Shown: positions 35,342 to 45,500 of the stretch, in pieces | Numbering within the stretch: position 1 is the first letter of the stretch | Layout: each line of letters begins with the position of its first letter | NCBI GenBank assembly: GCA_963711465.1 | Contig: CAVQEG010000001.1 | Coordinates: 2,914,001-2,978,000, forward strand | DNA length: 64,000 nucleotides | Origin: CAVQEG01 sp963711465 | GTDB taxonomy: Bacteria > Bacteroidota > Ignavibacteria > OLB7 | Direction of reading: 5' to 3' | Translations under genes and position numbers: made by a program | The notes under the pieces: generated by a model | The model's database searches: none | What the model saw: only the letters and a program-made list of their open reading frames with translations | Told to the model about the DNA's origin: nothing

Positions 35342-35725
35342 ATGCAGACCGACAGAATCTTCACAGAAGCCGCGCCGAAGCCGATCGGACCGTACTCCCA
35401 GGCGGTGCGCTGCGGCGATTTCGTCTTCACCGCCGGCCAGCTCGGCATGAACGCCGACGGCACGATAGTCGAAGGAGGTGTCGCGCGACAGGCACGCCTC
35501 GCGATCGAGAACCTCGCCGCCGTGCTCGACGCGGCGGGCAGCGGACTCGACCGGGTGGTCAAGACGACGGTGTTCCTGAAGGACATGAACGACTTCGCGG
35601 CGGTCAACGACGTGTACGCGGGGTTCTTCGGCACCTCGGCGCCCGCACGCTCGGCCGTCGAGGTGGCGCGCCTGCCGAAGGACGCGCTCGTTGAGATCGA
35701 AGCGATTGCCGCCAGGGTGTCGTGA
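35342..35725 (+). CDS. ridA: RidA-family enamine/imine deaminase
   Basis: 127 residues from MQTDRIFTEAAPKPIGPYSQ. Family features: PKPIGPYSQAVRCGDFVFTAGQ, GGVARQARLAIENL, VVKTTVFLKDMNDFAAVN, and the C-terminal ARSAVEVARLPKDALVEIEA with the arginine that binds the substrate carboxylate. It removes reactive enamines from PLP chemistry. Its stop overlaps the next gene's GTG (GTGA). Confidence 0.92.
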   Translation: MQTDRIFTEAAPKPIGPYSQAVRCGDFVFTAGQLGMNADGTIVEGGVARQARLAIENLAAVLDAAGSGLDRVVKTTVFLKDMNDFAAVNDVYAGFFGTSAPARSAVEVARLPKDALVEIEAIAARVS

Positions 35726-36309
35726 GGTCGCCGGAAGTCACCGCTGTTCGGATGTACATCCTGAGGACATATCACCAGGCGCCGCGCGTGGCCGCGGCCG
35801 CGATTGCGACGGCGCTGCTCGCTGCGACGGTCGCCGCGGCGCAGCCGGACACGACGCGCTCGGCGAGCGACACGTCGGCGCCGGCGAAGATTCCGGCGGA
35901 GCTTCCGATGTCGCGCAGCCCGCTGGTGGCGGTGCTGCTGTCTGGTGTCCCGGGCGGAGGGCAGATCTACACCGCGGAGTATTTCAAGGCAGCGATCTTC
36001 CTCGGCGTCGCCGCCGGAGTCGGGTGGCAGGTCTACCAGTACAACCGCCAGTTCTCCGACTACGCGGCCCAGGCCGACGCCGTGGCCGACAAGTCGAGCT
36101 CGGAATACCTGCAGCTCAAGCGGCTGCGCGAATACAATCGTGACCAGCGCGACTACTATGCGGCGCTGTTCATCGCCACCCAGATCGTCAGCATGATCGA
36201 CGCCTACGTCGGCGCGCACCTCTTCGACTTCGACGTCGGCGATGAAGACCAGGGCGCATCGGTGGGATTCGACTTCCGACGAGGACTTGGATTTCAGGTG
36301 CGGTGGTAG
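35722..36309 (+). CDS. DUF5683-type exported membrane protein
   Basis: 195 residues from GTG 35722; an ATG at 35752 is an alternative. N-terminal signal (AAAAIATALLAATVAAAQ), then SPLVAVLLSGVPGGGQIYTAEYFKAA, a hydrophobic helix (IFLGVAAGVGWQVYQY), a charged helical linker, and a second helix (YAALFIATQIVSMIDAYVGAHLFDFDV). The GxGQIY plus helix pattern is that of the DUF5683 family, common in Bacteroidota. Function unknown. The start codon overlaps the ridA stop (GTGA). Confidence 0.75.
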   Translation: MRSPEVTAVRMYILRTYHQAPRVAAAAIATALLAATVAAAQPDTTRSASDTSAPAKIPAELPMSRSPLVAVLLSGVPGGGQIYTAEYFKAAIFLGVAAGVGWQVYQYNRQFSDYAAQADAVADKSSSEYLQLKRLREYNRDQRDYYAALFIATQIVSMIDAYVGAHLFDFDVGDEDQGASVGFDFRRGLGFQVRW

Positions 36310-36426
36310 ACGGCGCTCCGAAGCATCGGCACCGGCAGTGAGGGAGTGTTACGCGGAAGGCGCGTGAACCGCGTTGCGACAGTCTTTTCGTAGTTTGACC
36401 GTCTGTTTCCTCAACCAGCGACGACG

Positions 36427-36795
36427 ATGATCGAATACATTCCACTGGTCGCAATGATCCTGGCCGGCATCGGGTTCGGCGTGGTTTCTGCCAAGGCGCA
36501 TGAACTGCTCGGACCGCGACGCCCGACGCGCGAGAAGGTCACGACCTACGAGTCGGGCATGCCGCCGATCAAGTCGGCACACGAGCGGTTTTCGGTCAAA
36601 TACTACCTGGTGGCGATGCTGTTCATTCTCTTCGACATCGAGGTGGTCTTCATGTTCCCCTGGGCCGTCGGCTACAAGGGGTTCTTCGCCGGCGGCCAGG
36701 GCAGCTTCGCGCTCATGGCAATGCTGCTGTTCATGGTGACGCTGTTCGTCGGCTACGTGTATATCGTCAAGAAGGGAGCTTTGAAATGGGACTGA
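36427..36795 (+). CDS. nuoA: NADH-quinone oxidoreductase subunit A
   Basis: 122 residues with three membrane helices. YESGMPPIKSAHERFSVKYYLVAM is the family core, with the conserved FDIEVVFMFPWAV region in helix 2. Membrane subunit near the quinone site of complex I. The stop overlaps the nuoB start by 10 bases. A TAGTTTG box 36 bases upstream may be the -7 element. Confidence 0.95.
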   Translation: MIEYIPLVAMILAGIGFGVVSAKAHELLGPRRPTREKVTTYESGMPPIKSAHERFSVKYYLVAMLFILFDIEVVFMFPWAVGYKGFFAGGQGSFALMAMLLFMVTLFVGYVYIVKKGALKWD

Positions 36796-37289
36796 ATGAT
36801 CAACTGGAACGCGATGGGTTTCTGACCACGACGGTGGAGGCGGCCATCAACTGGGCGCGCAAGAATTCCGTCTGGCCGATGCCGCTCGGCATTTCCTGCT
36901 GTGCGATCGAGATGATGGCGTTCGCCGGACCGCGCTTCGACGTCGCGCGCTTCGGCTCCGAGCGTTTCAGCTTCTCGCCGCGCCAGTCGGACCTGCTGAT
37001 CGTCGCGGGCACGGTCACCTACAAGATGTCGTGGGTGGTCCGCAAGATATATGACCAGATGCCGGACCCGAAGTGGGTTCTGTCGATGGGCGCCTGCGCG
37101 AGTTCGGGCGGAATGTTCCGCTCCTATTCGGTCGTGCAGGGAATCGACCAGTTCATTCCGGTCGACGTCTTCGTGGCCGGCTGTCCGCCGCGTCCGGAGA
37201 ATCTGATCAAGGGACTGATGGCAATACAGGAAAAGATCCAGCATTCGAAGGGAGCGCTCATCGAGCGTTCGCCGGTGATGGTGGGGTAA
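36786..37289 (+). CDS. nuoB: NADH-quinone oxidoreductase subunit B
   Basis: 167 residues. The four ligands of cluster N2 are present: GISCCAIEMM (tandem Cys), GACASSGG and VAGCPPRPENL. Binds the terminal 4Fe-4S cluster that reduces quinone. Translation coupled to nuoA by overlap. nuoC, nuoD, nuoE and nuoF do not follow; a strong terminator ends the unit. Confidence 0.95.
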   Translation: MGLNDQLERDGFLTTTVEAAINWARKNSVWPMPLGISCCAIEMMAFAGPRFDVARFGSERFSFSPRQSDLLIVAGTVTYKMSWVVRKIYDQMPDPKWVLSMGACASSGGMFRSYSVVQGIDQFIPVDVFVAGCPPRPENLIKGLMAIQEKIQHSKGALIERSPVMVG

Positions 37290-37323
37290 TTCCGTCGCCA
37301 ATGAATTCGACGAAAAGCGAAAG

Positions 37324-37360
37324 CGGGGAGTCCGCCGAGAGGTGCGGACTCCCCGTTATT
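37324..37360. terminator. Hairpin terminator after nuoB, possibly bidirectional
   Basis: CGGGGAGTCCGC - 8-base loop - GCGGACTCCCCG, then TTATT on the plus strand and GCTTTCGCTTTT on the minus strand. It separates nuoB from the convergent barrel gene at 37404. Confidence 0.85.
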
Positions 37361-37403
37361 CGTATCGGCCATCCACCGTCGTATTCGTACGGTTGATACG
37401 CCG

Positions 37404-38261
37404 CTACCGACTCTCCCCCGGCGCCAGCGGCGTCGAGTAGACGGGCGAGGGAAGGAAGAGCGCCGAGATGCCGAAACGCAGTCCGTTCGGACTCCATGTC
37501 ACGCCGGACACGGGTGAATTCAAACCGAACTGCCAGCTCACCTCCGGGCGAAGCATGAACGTCTCCGCCAGGCCGATCTCGTAGGCCGCGCCAATCGCCA
37601 GGCCTGCTACCAGTCCGCTGCGATCGCTGCCGGTCACATCGCCTTGGCTCACATCCCGTTCGGTGGTGCCGTCGACGTAGGTAGCGCCAGACGGCGAATC
37701 GATACGCTCCACCTGAGAGTACCCGACACTCATCGTGATCCCGAGCGGCACCGCCACGTCGAAGCTCAATGGCAGATCCGAAGAGATGATGTACCGCACC
37801 GTCGGTTCCACCCGAATCGTTCCTACCGTTGCCGCGACATCGTACGCGTCGATGATGTCCGATACGTTGCCGACCGCATCGACGCCGCTGCCGATGCGCT
37901 CGGTGGTGGTGAACGTAGTCTTCATCGACGCGTAGCCGACCCGCGCACCGTAGCCGATGTGCGTCATCGGGTCGTTCAGCATCGGCGGTCGGTAGCCGAA
38001 TTCGAGTCCGGCGAAGAACCCCCCGCCGGAGCCGCTGGTGAAGCTCGAACTGTCCAGACAGCTGACCACACCGGGGAACTGCTTGAAGTCGGCCGACGGG
38101 AGCGCCAGATCGCCCGCCACGTGGGCGCCGAACTGCCAGCCGGTCGCCGTTCCGCCCTGCTGCGCGTGCGCCCCGATCACTGCCAGACAAAGCGTGAGAA
38201 TCGTCCCGGCAACGATCGATCGGACCGCCGGCACGCGACGGATGTACTGTGCGATGCTCAT
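37404..38261 (-). CDS. Outer-membrane beta-barrel protein
   Basis: 285 residues. Signal peptide MSIAQYIRRVPAVRSIVAGTILTL to HAQ. Then about ten amphipathic strands in porin style (GWQFGAHVAGDLAL, IGYGARVGYASM, TVRYIISSDLPLSFDVAVPLGITMSV, FMLRPEVSWQFGL, LRFGISALFL). This is the common Bacteroidota outer-membrane barrel form. No enzymatic motif seen. Gene lies 27 bases after the stop of the large surface protein. Confidence 0.78.
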   Translation of the reverse strand: MSIAQYIRRVPAVRSIVAGTILTLCLAVIGAHAQQGGTATGWQFGAHVAGDLALPSADFKQFPGVVSCLDSSSFTSGSGGGFFAGLEFGYRPPMLNDPMTHIGYGARVGYASMKTTFTTTERIGSGVDAVGNVSDIIDAYDVAATVGTIRVEPTVRYIISSDLPLSFDVAVPLGITMSVGYSQVERIDSPSGATYVDGTTERDVSQGDVTGSDRSGLVAGLAIGAAYEIGLAETFMLRPEVSWQFGLNSPVSGVTWSPNGLRFGISALFLPSPVYSTPLAPGESR

Positions 38262-38288
38262 GATTCGTATCGGTTCAGGAAGAGATTG

Positions 38289-41200
38289 CTATTTCACCAG
38301 TATGACCACGACGTGCTCACGCTCGGCACCCCGCCGAAGTTCGCAGGAGTAGAGTCCTGACGGCAGCGCTTCGGATCGCAGCTGCGCGGTATAGCGTCCG
38401 ACCGGCAGATCGTCATGCACCAGCGTGCGCACGGTGTGCCCGGTCGCGTCGAGCACCACCAGATCGACCGGACCCGCCTCGAGGACGTCGTACTCGATTT
38501 CGGCGGCATCATGGAATGGATTCGGCCGCGCCCCGCGCAGCTTCAGCGCACCGCCAATGCGCACCAGCCGCGTGTCTCCACCGGTGACGCACTGTCCGGT
38601 GGCTGTGAATTCCCCTTCGTCGATCGTCGGCGTCGACGGCATCGTCGCCCTCGGTTCGGCGAAGTGAATTCCCACCAGCTCCGGCGTCAGCGTCGTCGCC
38701 GTCGTGTCGCCCAGCAGCACGAACGCCGTCAGCCGTGCCACCTCGCCCGAGGCCGGCAGCACTCCGCCACTCACCGCAATCGTCACCGTTCGCTCGCCCG
38801 CGTCGATTCTGTCGTCGACGATCGACGCGCTCATACCCGCGATCGCCGTCGTCACGCCGCGCGGCAGGAGCATCGACGAACGATACCGAAGCGACAGCAG
38901 GATGCTGTCGGCGTTGGCTTCGGCAAGATTCTTCGATGAAACGATGCTGATGGGTATTTCCACCTCGGTGTCCACATCGCCCGTCAGCGCAGGCACGGCG
39001 AGTTCGAGGTCGACGGGAATGACTTCCTCCCCAGTCGCCTCGCCCTTGAGATCGAAACTGAGCGACTCACCGCACGGATCGGCCGTGTGCACCGTTGCGG
39101 TTGCCGCCAGCGTCCCCTTCGAGGTGGGGGAGAATTCGAGCACGAGCGTCAGCGTCGCTCCCGGCGCAAGCTCGACCGGCAGCGACGCCGGCTGAAGGAG
39201 CGTCACGCCCGGCGGCAGGTCGATCCTGTCGATCGTCCGCGATGCCACGCCGTCATTGCGCACGTCGATCGACCCGGTCGCGGTCGATCCCGTATTCACC
39301 TGACCGAAGTCGACGTCGGTGGCCGCGAGCGTCGTCGCCGCTTCGGCGAGCGTCGCCGAGAGGTCGATCGACATCGTGCCGCCACACGGTCCCCAGTCGA
39401 AGACCGCAGCACCGGTGACCGCGCCGGGCGCGCCCGGTGTGAGTGTCACCGTGACGCTCGTCGTAGCGCCCGGCGCAAGCACGACGGTATCGGTCGGCGG
39501 TGTAATCGAGAACGCCGGGCTGCCGGCGGTGCTCGCCGAATAGAGCGTGTCGGCGACCGGCCCGTCGTTGCGGAGCGTGATCGTGCGTGTGCGCGATGAT
39601 TCGCAGGAGAAGACGGTCCCGAGGTCGAGCGCCATCGAATCGGTCGTCAGCGACGGCGAGATCCGCCGCGCGTGCAGTTCGACCGTCTCGTCGAGACCGC
39701 ATGGGCTGCCGGTGATCGTGATCGTCGCGACGTACGTGCCATCGTCGATCGGTCGGAAGCGAACGGGGATCTCCGTGGTTCCGCCGGGGAAGAGAATGAT
39801 CTGTGTTGGTGCGGTGATCTCGAATGGCGAGTCGGCACTCAGCCCCACGTTCAACGTGTCGAAGACCGTTCCCGAGTTGGCGAGCACCAGCACGGTGTCG
39901 GTGAGGTCCGCACAGGCGAGCACATCGCCGAAATCGATCGAGCGGGTCGACGGTTCGATCGCCGCAAGATCACGCCGCGCCAGCAGACTGATCGTGCGCG
40001 TGGCCATGTTCGGCGCCGTCGTCGTCAGGTCCAGTTCTCCACGCCGCGCACCATAGCCGTTGGGCGTGTAGCGGACGGTGAAGACGGCGCTGTCGCCGGG
40101 CAGAACGGTCTGCGGAGTGAAGGGACTCGGATCGACCAGGGAGAATTCCGACGCATTCTGCCCACCGATCGTCGCCGTCGTGATCGTCGCCGGTTCGTCG
40201 CCGTTGTTGCGGAAGACGACCGTCGTGTCGGACTGATCGGGAGCGGGGTTGGCGCAGGAGAATGCGGGCCACGAAACGATCGACGGCTGCACCTGCAGAC
40301 TGGCGCCGGAGCCCTTGCCGCCGGTAAGCGCAATCTGCACCGCGGTCAGGCATGGCGTTCCGACCAGTCGCATGGTGGCGTCATACTCGCCATCGGCGGT
40401 CGGCGCGAATCGAATCTGCAGCGTGTCGCTCGCGCCCGGTCCGACGGTATCGGGCAACGTCGGCGCGACGAGGGAGAAGCCGGGTTTGTCGAAGAACGCC
40501 TCGTCGAGGATCAGCGGACGCTCGCCGTCGTTGGTGACGACCACCGAGGTATCGCGGCTCGTCTCGGAGGAACCGAGTCGTGCGAAGTCGACCGAGGACG
40601 GGAAGGCCAGTCGGGCGCTGTCGCGAACGACGGTCATCGGGATGGTGATCAGATGACTATTGTGCGCGTCGGTATAGATCTGAAGCGATCCCGTGTACGT
40701 CCCCGGCTGCGGCATGCGGAGCGCCAGCGTGAGCTGTGTGGAATCCTTCGCCGGCACCGTCCAGGGGAACGACGGAGGCAGCAGGGTCTGCATCTGAAGA
40801 CCCGGCGCGCGGATCGAGTCGATCCGGAAGTCCGCCGTACCGAGGTTGACCAGGGTGATGGTCGTGTCGTAGCGCTCCTCGCAGGAGATCAGCCCGATGG
40901 AGTCGAGTCTCAGCTTCGCCACCGATCGCAGCGCCTCGCTGGTCGCGAGGCCGTACGAATCATTCCACGTGAATCCCCACGCCAGCGCGCTGAGCGGTTC
41001 GTCGGATTCCACGATGTGCTTCGACGGCGTTACGCTGAGGACCGCCGAGACGTACTGCCCGTCGGAATAGGTGTCGGTGAACGTCACGGGATTGCCGTCG
41101 AGCCGAACGTCACCCGCCGCCGAGGCGGGTGCGGTGATCATCACGTAGTGGTGCCAGTAGAACACGAAGGGTGCGGAGCCATCCTTCGGCGCACGCTCCT

Positions 41201-42389
41201 TCATCTGCTGTCCTATCCACTGAACCGCCGGCGTGTAGGCAGAGACCGGCGGAACCCAGGCCATCATCGGATCACCATACATCACCGAATCGACCAGTGG
41301 CGGCTGGTTCTCCCGAATGATCGTCGTATCGATTTTCGATGGTTGACCGCTGAATGCGTATTGCATCACAATCGCCGGACCCGAGGTCTCGATCTTCGTC
41401 GGGAATCCCAGCGCGACGTCGTACCCATGCGACGGACCTGTCGTCCCCTTCGGCGAGCCGTTGATCATCACCGTGGTGTTCGGATTCAGCCCTATCACAC
41501 GAACCAGCGTCGACGGCTGCCGGACGAACGGACGGGTGTAGAACGTGGTCCCGGCCATGCGGTCGGGAAGAATCGGTTCGACGATCGGCTTTGCTCCGTA
41601 GTACAGATCGGGCGGCGGTGTGGTGTCCTGCCAGTCGCTCGAGGGAACGTCGGAGGTGCCGAAGGCGAGCACGCCGATCGGCTTGGTGGAGATCACGCGC
41701 GATCCGCTCAGATCGCTCGTGTCGCCGGTTCCCCTGTCACTGGACATCACCCAGTAGACCTCGTGGGCGTTGAGCCCGACCAGGAACGTATTTCCGGCCG
41801 AGGGATAGAGTCCGCCGAAGTAGTTCGTGTGCGGTGTGATCGTCAGGACGGTGTTGTCCTCCTTCGCCGTCACGAGGAACCCGCTGCGGTTGCAGCCGAT
41901 GCCAAAGGCGTTGTACGTGGCGACCGTATAGGCGGTGTCGTAGGACGAGGTGGGAGGCACCATCCATGACTCGGATTTGTACGGCGCCTCGAAGGTTGCC
42001 TGGACGGCCACCGGCTGGTCGGAGGTCACCAGCCACGCCCTGCCGTTGCGCCTGACAGCAGTGTCGCGCGAATCATTCGGGTACTGCTGCAGGATGTCAG
42101 CGAAGTTGAACATCGGGCGGATGACCGGCAGTTTGTCGCCCGCGTTGACCTGTGCGTCGCGGACGATGTAGCCGCCGCCGGGAGTGGCCCACCGGACGGA
42201 GACCTTCGTATCGCGGGAACACATGATCTCGATCCGGAAGTTCAGATTCGTGTCGTTGCGCTGACTGTACGATACCAGTGGCGGCATCGTCACCAGAAAT
42301 TCCGTCCCCGTGGGTATCTGGGCGAGAGCATCGACCGAAAGAATGAGGAGCAGGACCGGGACGAGCAGGGTGAGTCGCAAACGGTTCAT
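38289..42389 (-). CDS. Giant surface protein, IgGFc-binding-like N-terminus with T9SS sorting domain
   Basis: 1366 residues. Signal peptide MNRLRLTLLVPVLLLILSVDALAQ. Residues to about 450 match the IgGFc-binding-type module (GTEFLVTMPPL, VLTITPHTNYFGG, RVISTKPIGVLAFG, DGSAPFVFYWHHYVM). A long run of Ig-like ASH or choice-of-anchor D repeats of about 90-100 residues follows (CSxxRxxTIxLxNxG, TVxFxPxxxG), then a cohesin-like stretch (LAVPALTGDVDTEVEIPI). The last 80 residues are a type A sorting domain (PNPFHDAAEIEYDV ... RGAEREHVVV). Surface-displayed after T9SS export. Tandem paralogue upstream. Confidence 0.85.
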   Translation of the reverse strand: MNRLRLTLLVPVLLLILSVDALAQIPTGTEFLVTMPPLVSYSQRNDTNLNFRIEIMCSRDTKVSVRWATPGGGYIVRDAQVNAGDKLPVIRPMFNFADILQQYPNDSRDTAVRRNGRAWLVTSDQPVAVQATFEAPYKSESWMVPPTSSYDTAYTVATYNAFGIGCNRSGFLVTAKEDNTVLTITPHTNYFGGLYPSAGNTFLVGLNAHEVYWVMSSDRGTGDTSDLSGSRVISTKPIGVLAFGTSDVPSSDWQDTTPPPDLYYGAKPIVEPILPDRMAGTTFYTRPFVRQPSTLVRVIGLNPNTTVMINGSPKGTTGPSHGYDVALGFPTKIETSGPAIVMQYAFSGQPSKIDTTIIRENQPPLVDSVMYGDPMMAWVPPVSAYTPAVQWIGQQMKERAPKDGSAPFVFYWHHYVMITAPASAAGDVRLDGNPVTFTDTYSDGQYVSAVLSVTPSKHIVESDEPLSALAWGFTWNDSYGLATSEALRSVAKLRLDSIGLISCEERYDTTITLVNLGTADFRIDSIRAPGLQMQTLLPPSFPWTVPAKDSTQLTLALRMPQPGTYTGSLQIYTDAHNSHLITIPMTVVRDSARLAFPSSVDFARLGSSETSRDTSVVVTNDGERPLILDEAFFDKPGFSLVAPTLPDTVGPGASDTLQIRFAPTADGEYDATMRLVGTPCLTAVQIALTGGKGSGASLQVQPSIVSWPAFSCANPAPDQSDTTVVFRNNGDEPATITTATIGGQNASEFSLVDPSPFTPQTVLPGDSAVFTVRYTPNGYGARRGELDLTTTAPNMATRTISLLARRDLAAIEPSTRSIDFGDVLACADLTDTVLVLANSGTVFDTLNVGLSADSPFEITAPTQIILFPGGTTEIPVRFRPIDDGTYVATITITGSPCGLDETVELHARRISPSLTTDSMALDLGTVFSCESSRTRTITLRNDGPVADTLYSASTAGSPAFSITPPTDTVVLAPGATTSVTVTLTPGAPGAVTGAAVFDWGPCGGTMSIDLSATLAEAATTLAATDVDFGQVNTGSTATGSIDVRNDGVASRTIDRIDLPPGVTLLQPASLPVELAPGATLTLVLEFSPTSKGTLAATATVHTADPCGESLSFDLKGEATGEEVIPVDLELAVPALTGDVDTEVEIPISIVSSKNLAEANADSILLSLRYRSSMLLPRGVTTAIAGMSASIVDDRIDAGERTVTIAVSGGVLPASGEVARLTAFVLLGDTTATTLTPELVGIHFAEPRATMPSTPTIDEGEFTATGQCVTGGDTRLVRIGGALKLRGARPNPFHDAAEIEYDVLEAGPVDLVVLDATGHTVRTLVHDDLPVGRYTAQLRSEALPSGLYSCELRRGAEREHVVVILVK

Positions 42390-42502
42390 TTCAACGGCTG
42401 CTTGAATGTAGGCGGGAGGGTGGGCGCGGAACCGCGGACCGTCGTTCGACGGCCGCTGACAGGTGGGGCGCACTCCATAGGGACCACCCAACGGATAAAG
42501 TG

Positions 42503-45500
42503 TCACCGAATCACCACGAATCGTCGTCGTGTCACGTCGTCCCGCGTCCGCACCTCCACGATGAAGACGCCCGACGGAACGCCGTCGAGATCGAGCTGGA
42601 CCGTCGGTGTCCGGTCGGTCGCCTCGATGGTGCGAGGCCGTCCGATCGGATTGCCGGCGGCGTCGAACAGGCGGATGTCGACCGGACCGTCGGCGGGAAC
42701 GTGGAGGCGCAGCTGCGTGGTTGTGGCGCACGGATTCGGCGCCAGCCGCTCAACCCGCAAGCGGTTGTCCAGCCGGATCAGCCGTGCACCGTCGCCGCTT
42801 CGGCAGACACCGTCGGTGTGGAACGAACCGTCGATCGCCATCACCGCTCCCAACCGGTCGGAGACCGGCACCACCTCGAGCGAATCGAACCGAAGCCCCG
42901 TTGCGTCCGTGTCGCCAAGAGGTACGAACACGTCGAGCCAGAGAATTGTTCCATCGGCCGGAATCGGTCCGTTGTAGACGACCGCCACGCTGCGCGTCTC
43001 GCCGTCGATCCCGTCGCGCTCGAGCGTCGCTATCGCGCCATCGATCGCTGCTCGCGCATCGAGGGGAACGAGGGTCGTCCGCGTCCACGACACCACAGCG
43101 CGCAGTTCCGCCCGACCCTCGAGCGCGCGGTTCGCCTCGACGGTAAGCGGAAGCGATACGTGGGCGTCGACGGCCGCCGACGTGTCGGGCAGCAGCACCG
43201 TCGGCGCAAACGGAAGCTCGCCGCCGGCGGTGAGCGAGAAGCGGTGCTCCGCCTGGCACGGTCGATCGACGTGGACGGTCGCGGCCGTCGCGAAGCTGCC
43301 ACTCGATGCAGGTGCGAATTCGAACACGAACGCCACAGAGTCGCCCGGCGGAATCGTCACGGGCAGTTCCGGAGCGAGCAGACGAAGTCCTGGCACGGGT
43401 GGATCGAAGTCGACGGCCGACACGTCGATGGCGATCGCGCCGACGTTGCGCACCGCCGTGGAGTCGCGAACGACATCACCGACCTCGGCCGCGGGTATCT
43501 GTACGTCCGCGATCGGAGCGACCGCGACCGGCACCCGGGTCGCCAGCAGCACCACGCGTCGCTCGATGCCGCAGGGTTCGGCATGCAGGACCACCACCGC
43601 TTCGTACTCGCGGTTCTCATCGCCGACGAACGTGACGGCGATCGTCCGGCGGATGCCGGAGACGAGCGTATCGGGCCGTGCGTCCGCCAGAGCGAATCCC
43701 CCACCTTCGATCCTCGGCGCCTCGAGTAGCAGTGTCGTCGCCCCGCCGTTGATCGCTTCGAACGCGAGCGTCGGAGCGTCGAGGCAGGAGGGAACCGCAC
43801 CGAAGTCGAGCGTGTCGACGCTCGTCGCAAGGGCCGCACCGCCGGCGGTCACCTGCAGAACGACGGTGCGCACCAGTCCGCAGGGCGAGGAATACACGCG
43901 CATGGTATCGGCGATGCGTCCTGTCCGCGACGCGCGGAATCGCACCGACAGCGGTACGACGGAGTCGGGTGCGACAGGCCCGCGGAAGGCATCGACGAGC
44001 TCGAAGTCGTTGCGGGCGAAGTCGATCGAATCGACCACGACGGGCACGCTGCCGCCGCCACGGAGCCTGACGGGCATCGGCACGAGCGTGTCGCAGCCGG
44101 TGGTCGTCCCGAAGTCGACCAGCGGTGGATCGACCGACAGCGCCACGGAGTCCTTCCGTCCCTGCACCGTCACCAGTTCGTAGCCGGTGGGAGAAGCCGC
44201 ATTCCAGACGCGGAAGACGCCCTGTCGCACGCCGGTGCCCTGGGGGGTGAATCGAACGGCGATGAGGAGCGAATCGCCCCCGCCGACTGCAACCCCGACC
44301 GGTGGTGAGACGAGTGTGTAATCTGACCGCACCGGACTGCGGTTCTCCACGCTGTCGACCACGAGCGGCTCTTCGCCAGGATTTCTCACCACGATCGGGA
44401 AGTCGCTCGTACCGGGATCGGTGCAGAGGACCCTCGGAGGCGCATCAGCCGCGACGGTGACAGCAGCCGCCCGCAGACGCGTTCCCGACAGCGCGACCGT
44501 GACGGGTGCACCGCACTCGGCGTGTCGAACGACGACGGCGCCGGAGAACGTTCCGGGTCCGTCGGGTGCGAAGCGTACGGGGATGCGCGCGGTATCTCCC
44601 GGCATCAGTCGCCAGCTGCGCGCGGGGTCGACGGGTGCGAACGGACCGGAGACGCTCGCCGCCGAGATCGTCGTCGGGCCGGTGCCCGTATTCACCACGA
44701 CGATGACGGTGTCACCGGCGGAGGTGCCCGAGGCGAGCGTGTCAACGGTGACGGCGGCAGCGAGGGCATCGACAGCGAGACTGTCGCGACGGACGTCGAT
44801 CGGCACGACCAGGGGCCGCGCACCGCTGGTCGACGTCCGGATGGTGAGCGTTCCGACGAGGCGTCCGTAGGCGGGCAGGGCGAGGTGCACGCGCAGAGGC
44901 CGGGAGGAATTCGGGGCGATGGCGTACGGGAATCCTCCTGGCGCGCTGAGGCTGCCGGTGATCCCGGCAGAGAACGTACCCGATACGACGTCGATCTGTT
45001 CGCTACCCACGTTGAGCAGCGTGATGGTGGTATCAAGCGCATCGTGGCAGGTCCGCGCGATCAGTGCTTCGGCGCGGAAGGGATCGCGCAGCCGGACGCC
45101 GGCGGGCATGGAGTAGGCGTCGTAGTCGCTGTAGCCGAAGAGTTGTGCGTTGACGGGCGAAGCGGCGGTGAGCCTGTGAACGCCGGGAGCGAGGCGGACG
45201 ATGGTCGAGACGAAAGCTCCGTCGCCGTAGGTGAGATCGAAGGTGACCGCCTGGCCGTCGAGCCGGACGGCGCCGGCAGCCGATACCGGCGCGGTGAGCA
45301 TCGCGTAGTGGTCGAAGCGAACGAGGGTGCGACCCGCTGTATCACCGGGGTAGACGCGGGGAGCCAGCGTAGGGGTGCTCCAGACGAATTGTTCCGTATA
45401 CGACTCGAGCGGATTGACGAGCATCATCGACGGATCGCCGGACGGCTCTCCGGAATCGGCCGGGAAGTGGGTGGTGTATTGCGCGAGCATCACCGGTGCG

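Noticed and set aside
39672..41969. 765-codon plus-strand frame
   Set aside because: Antisense to the giant surface gene; composition R/H/D/V-rich, no start context.
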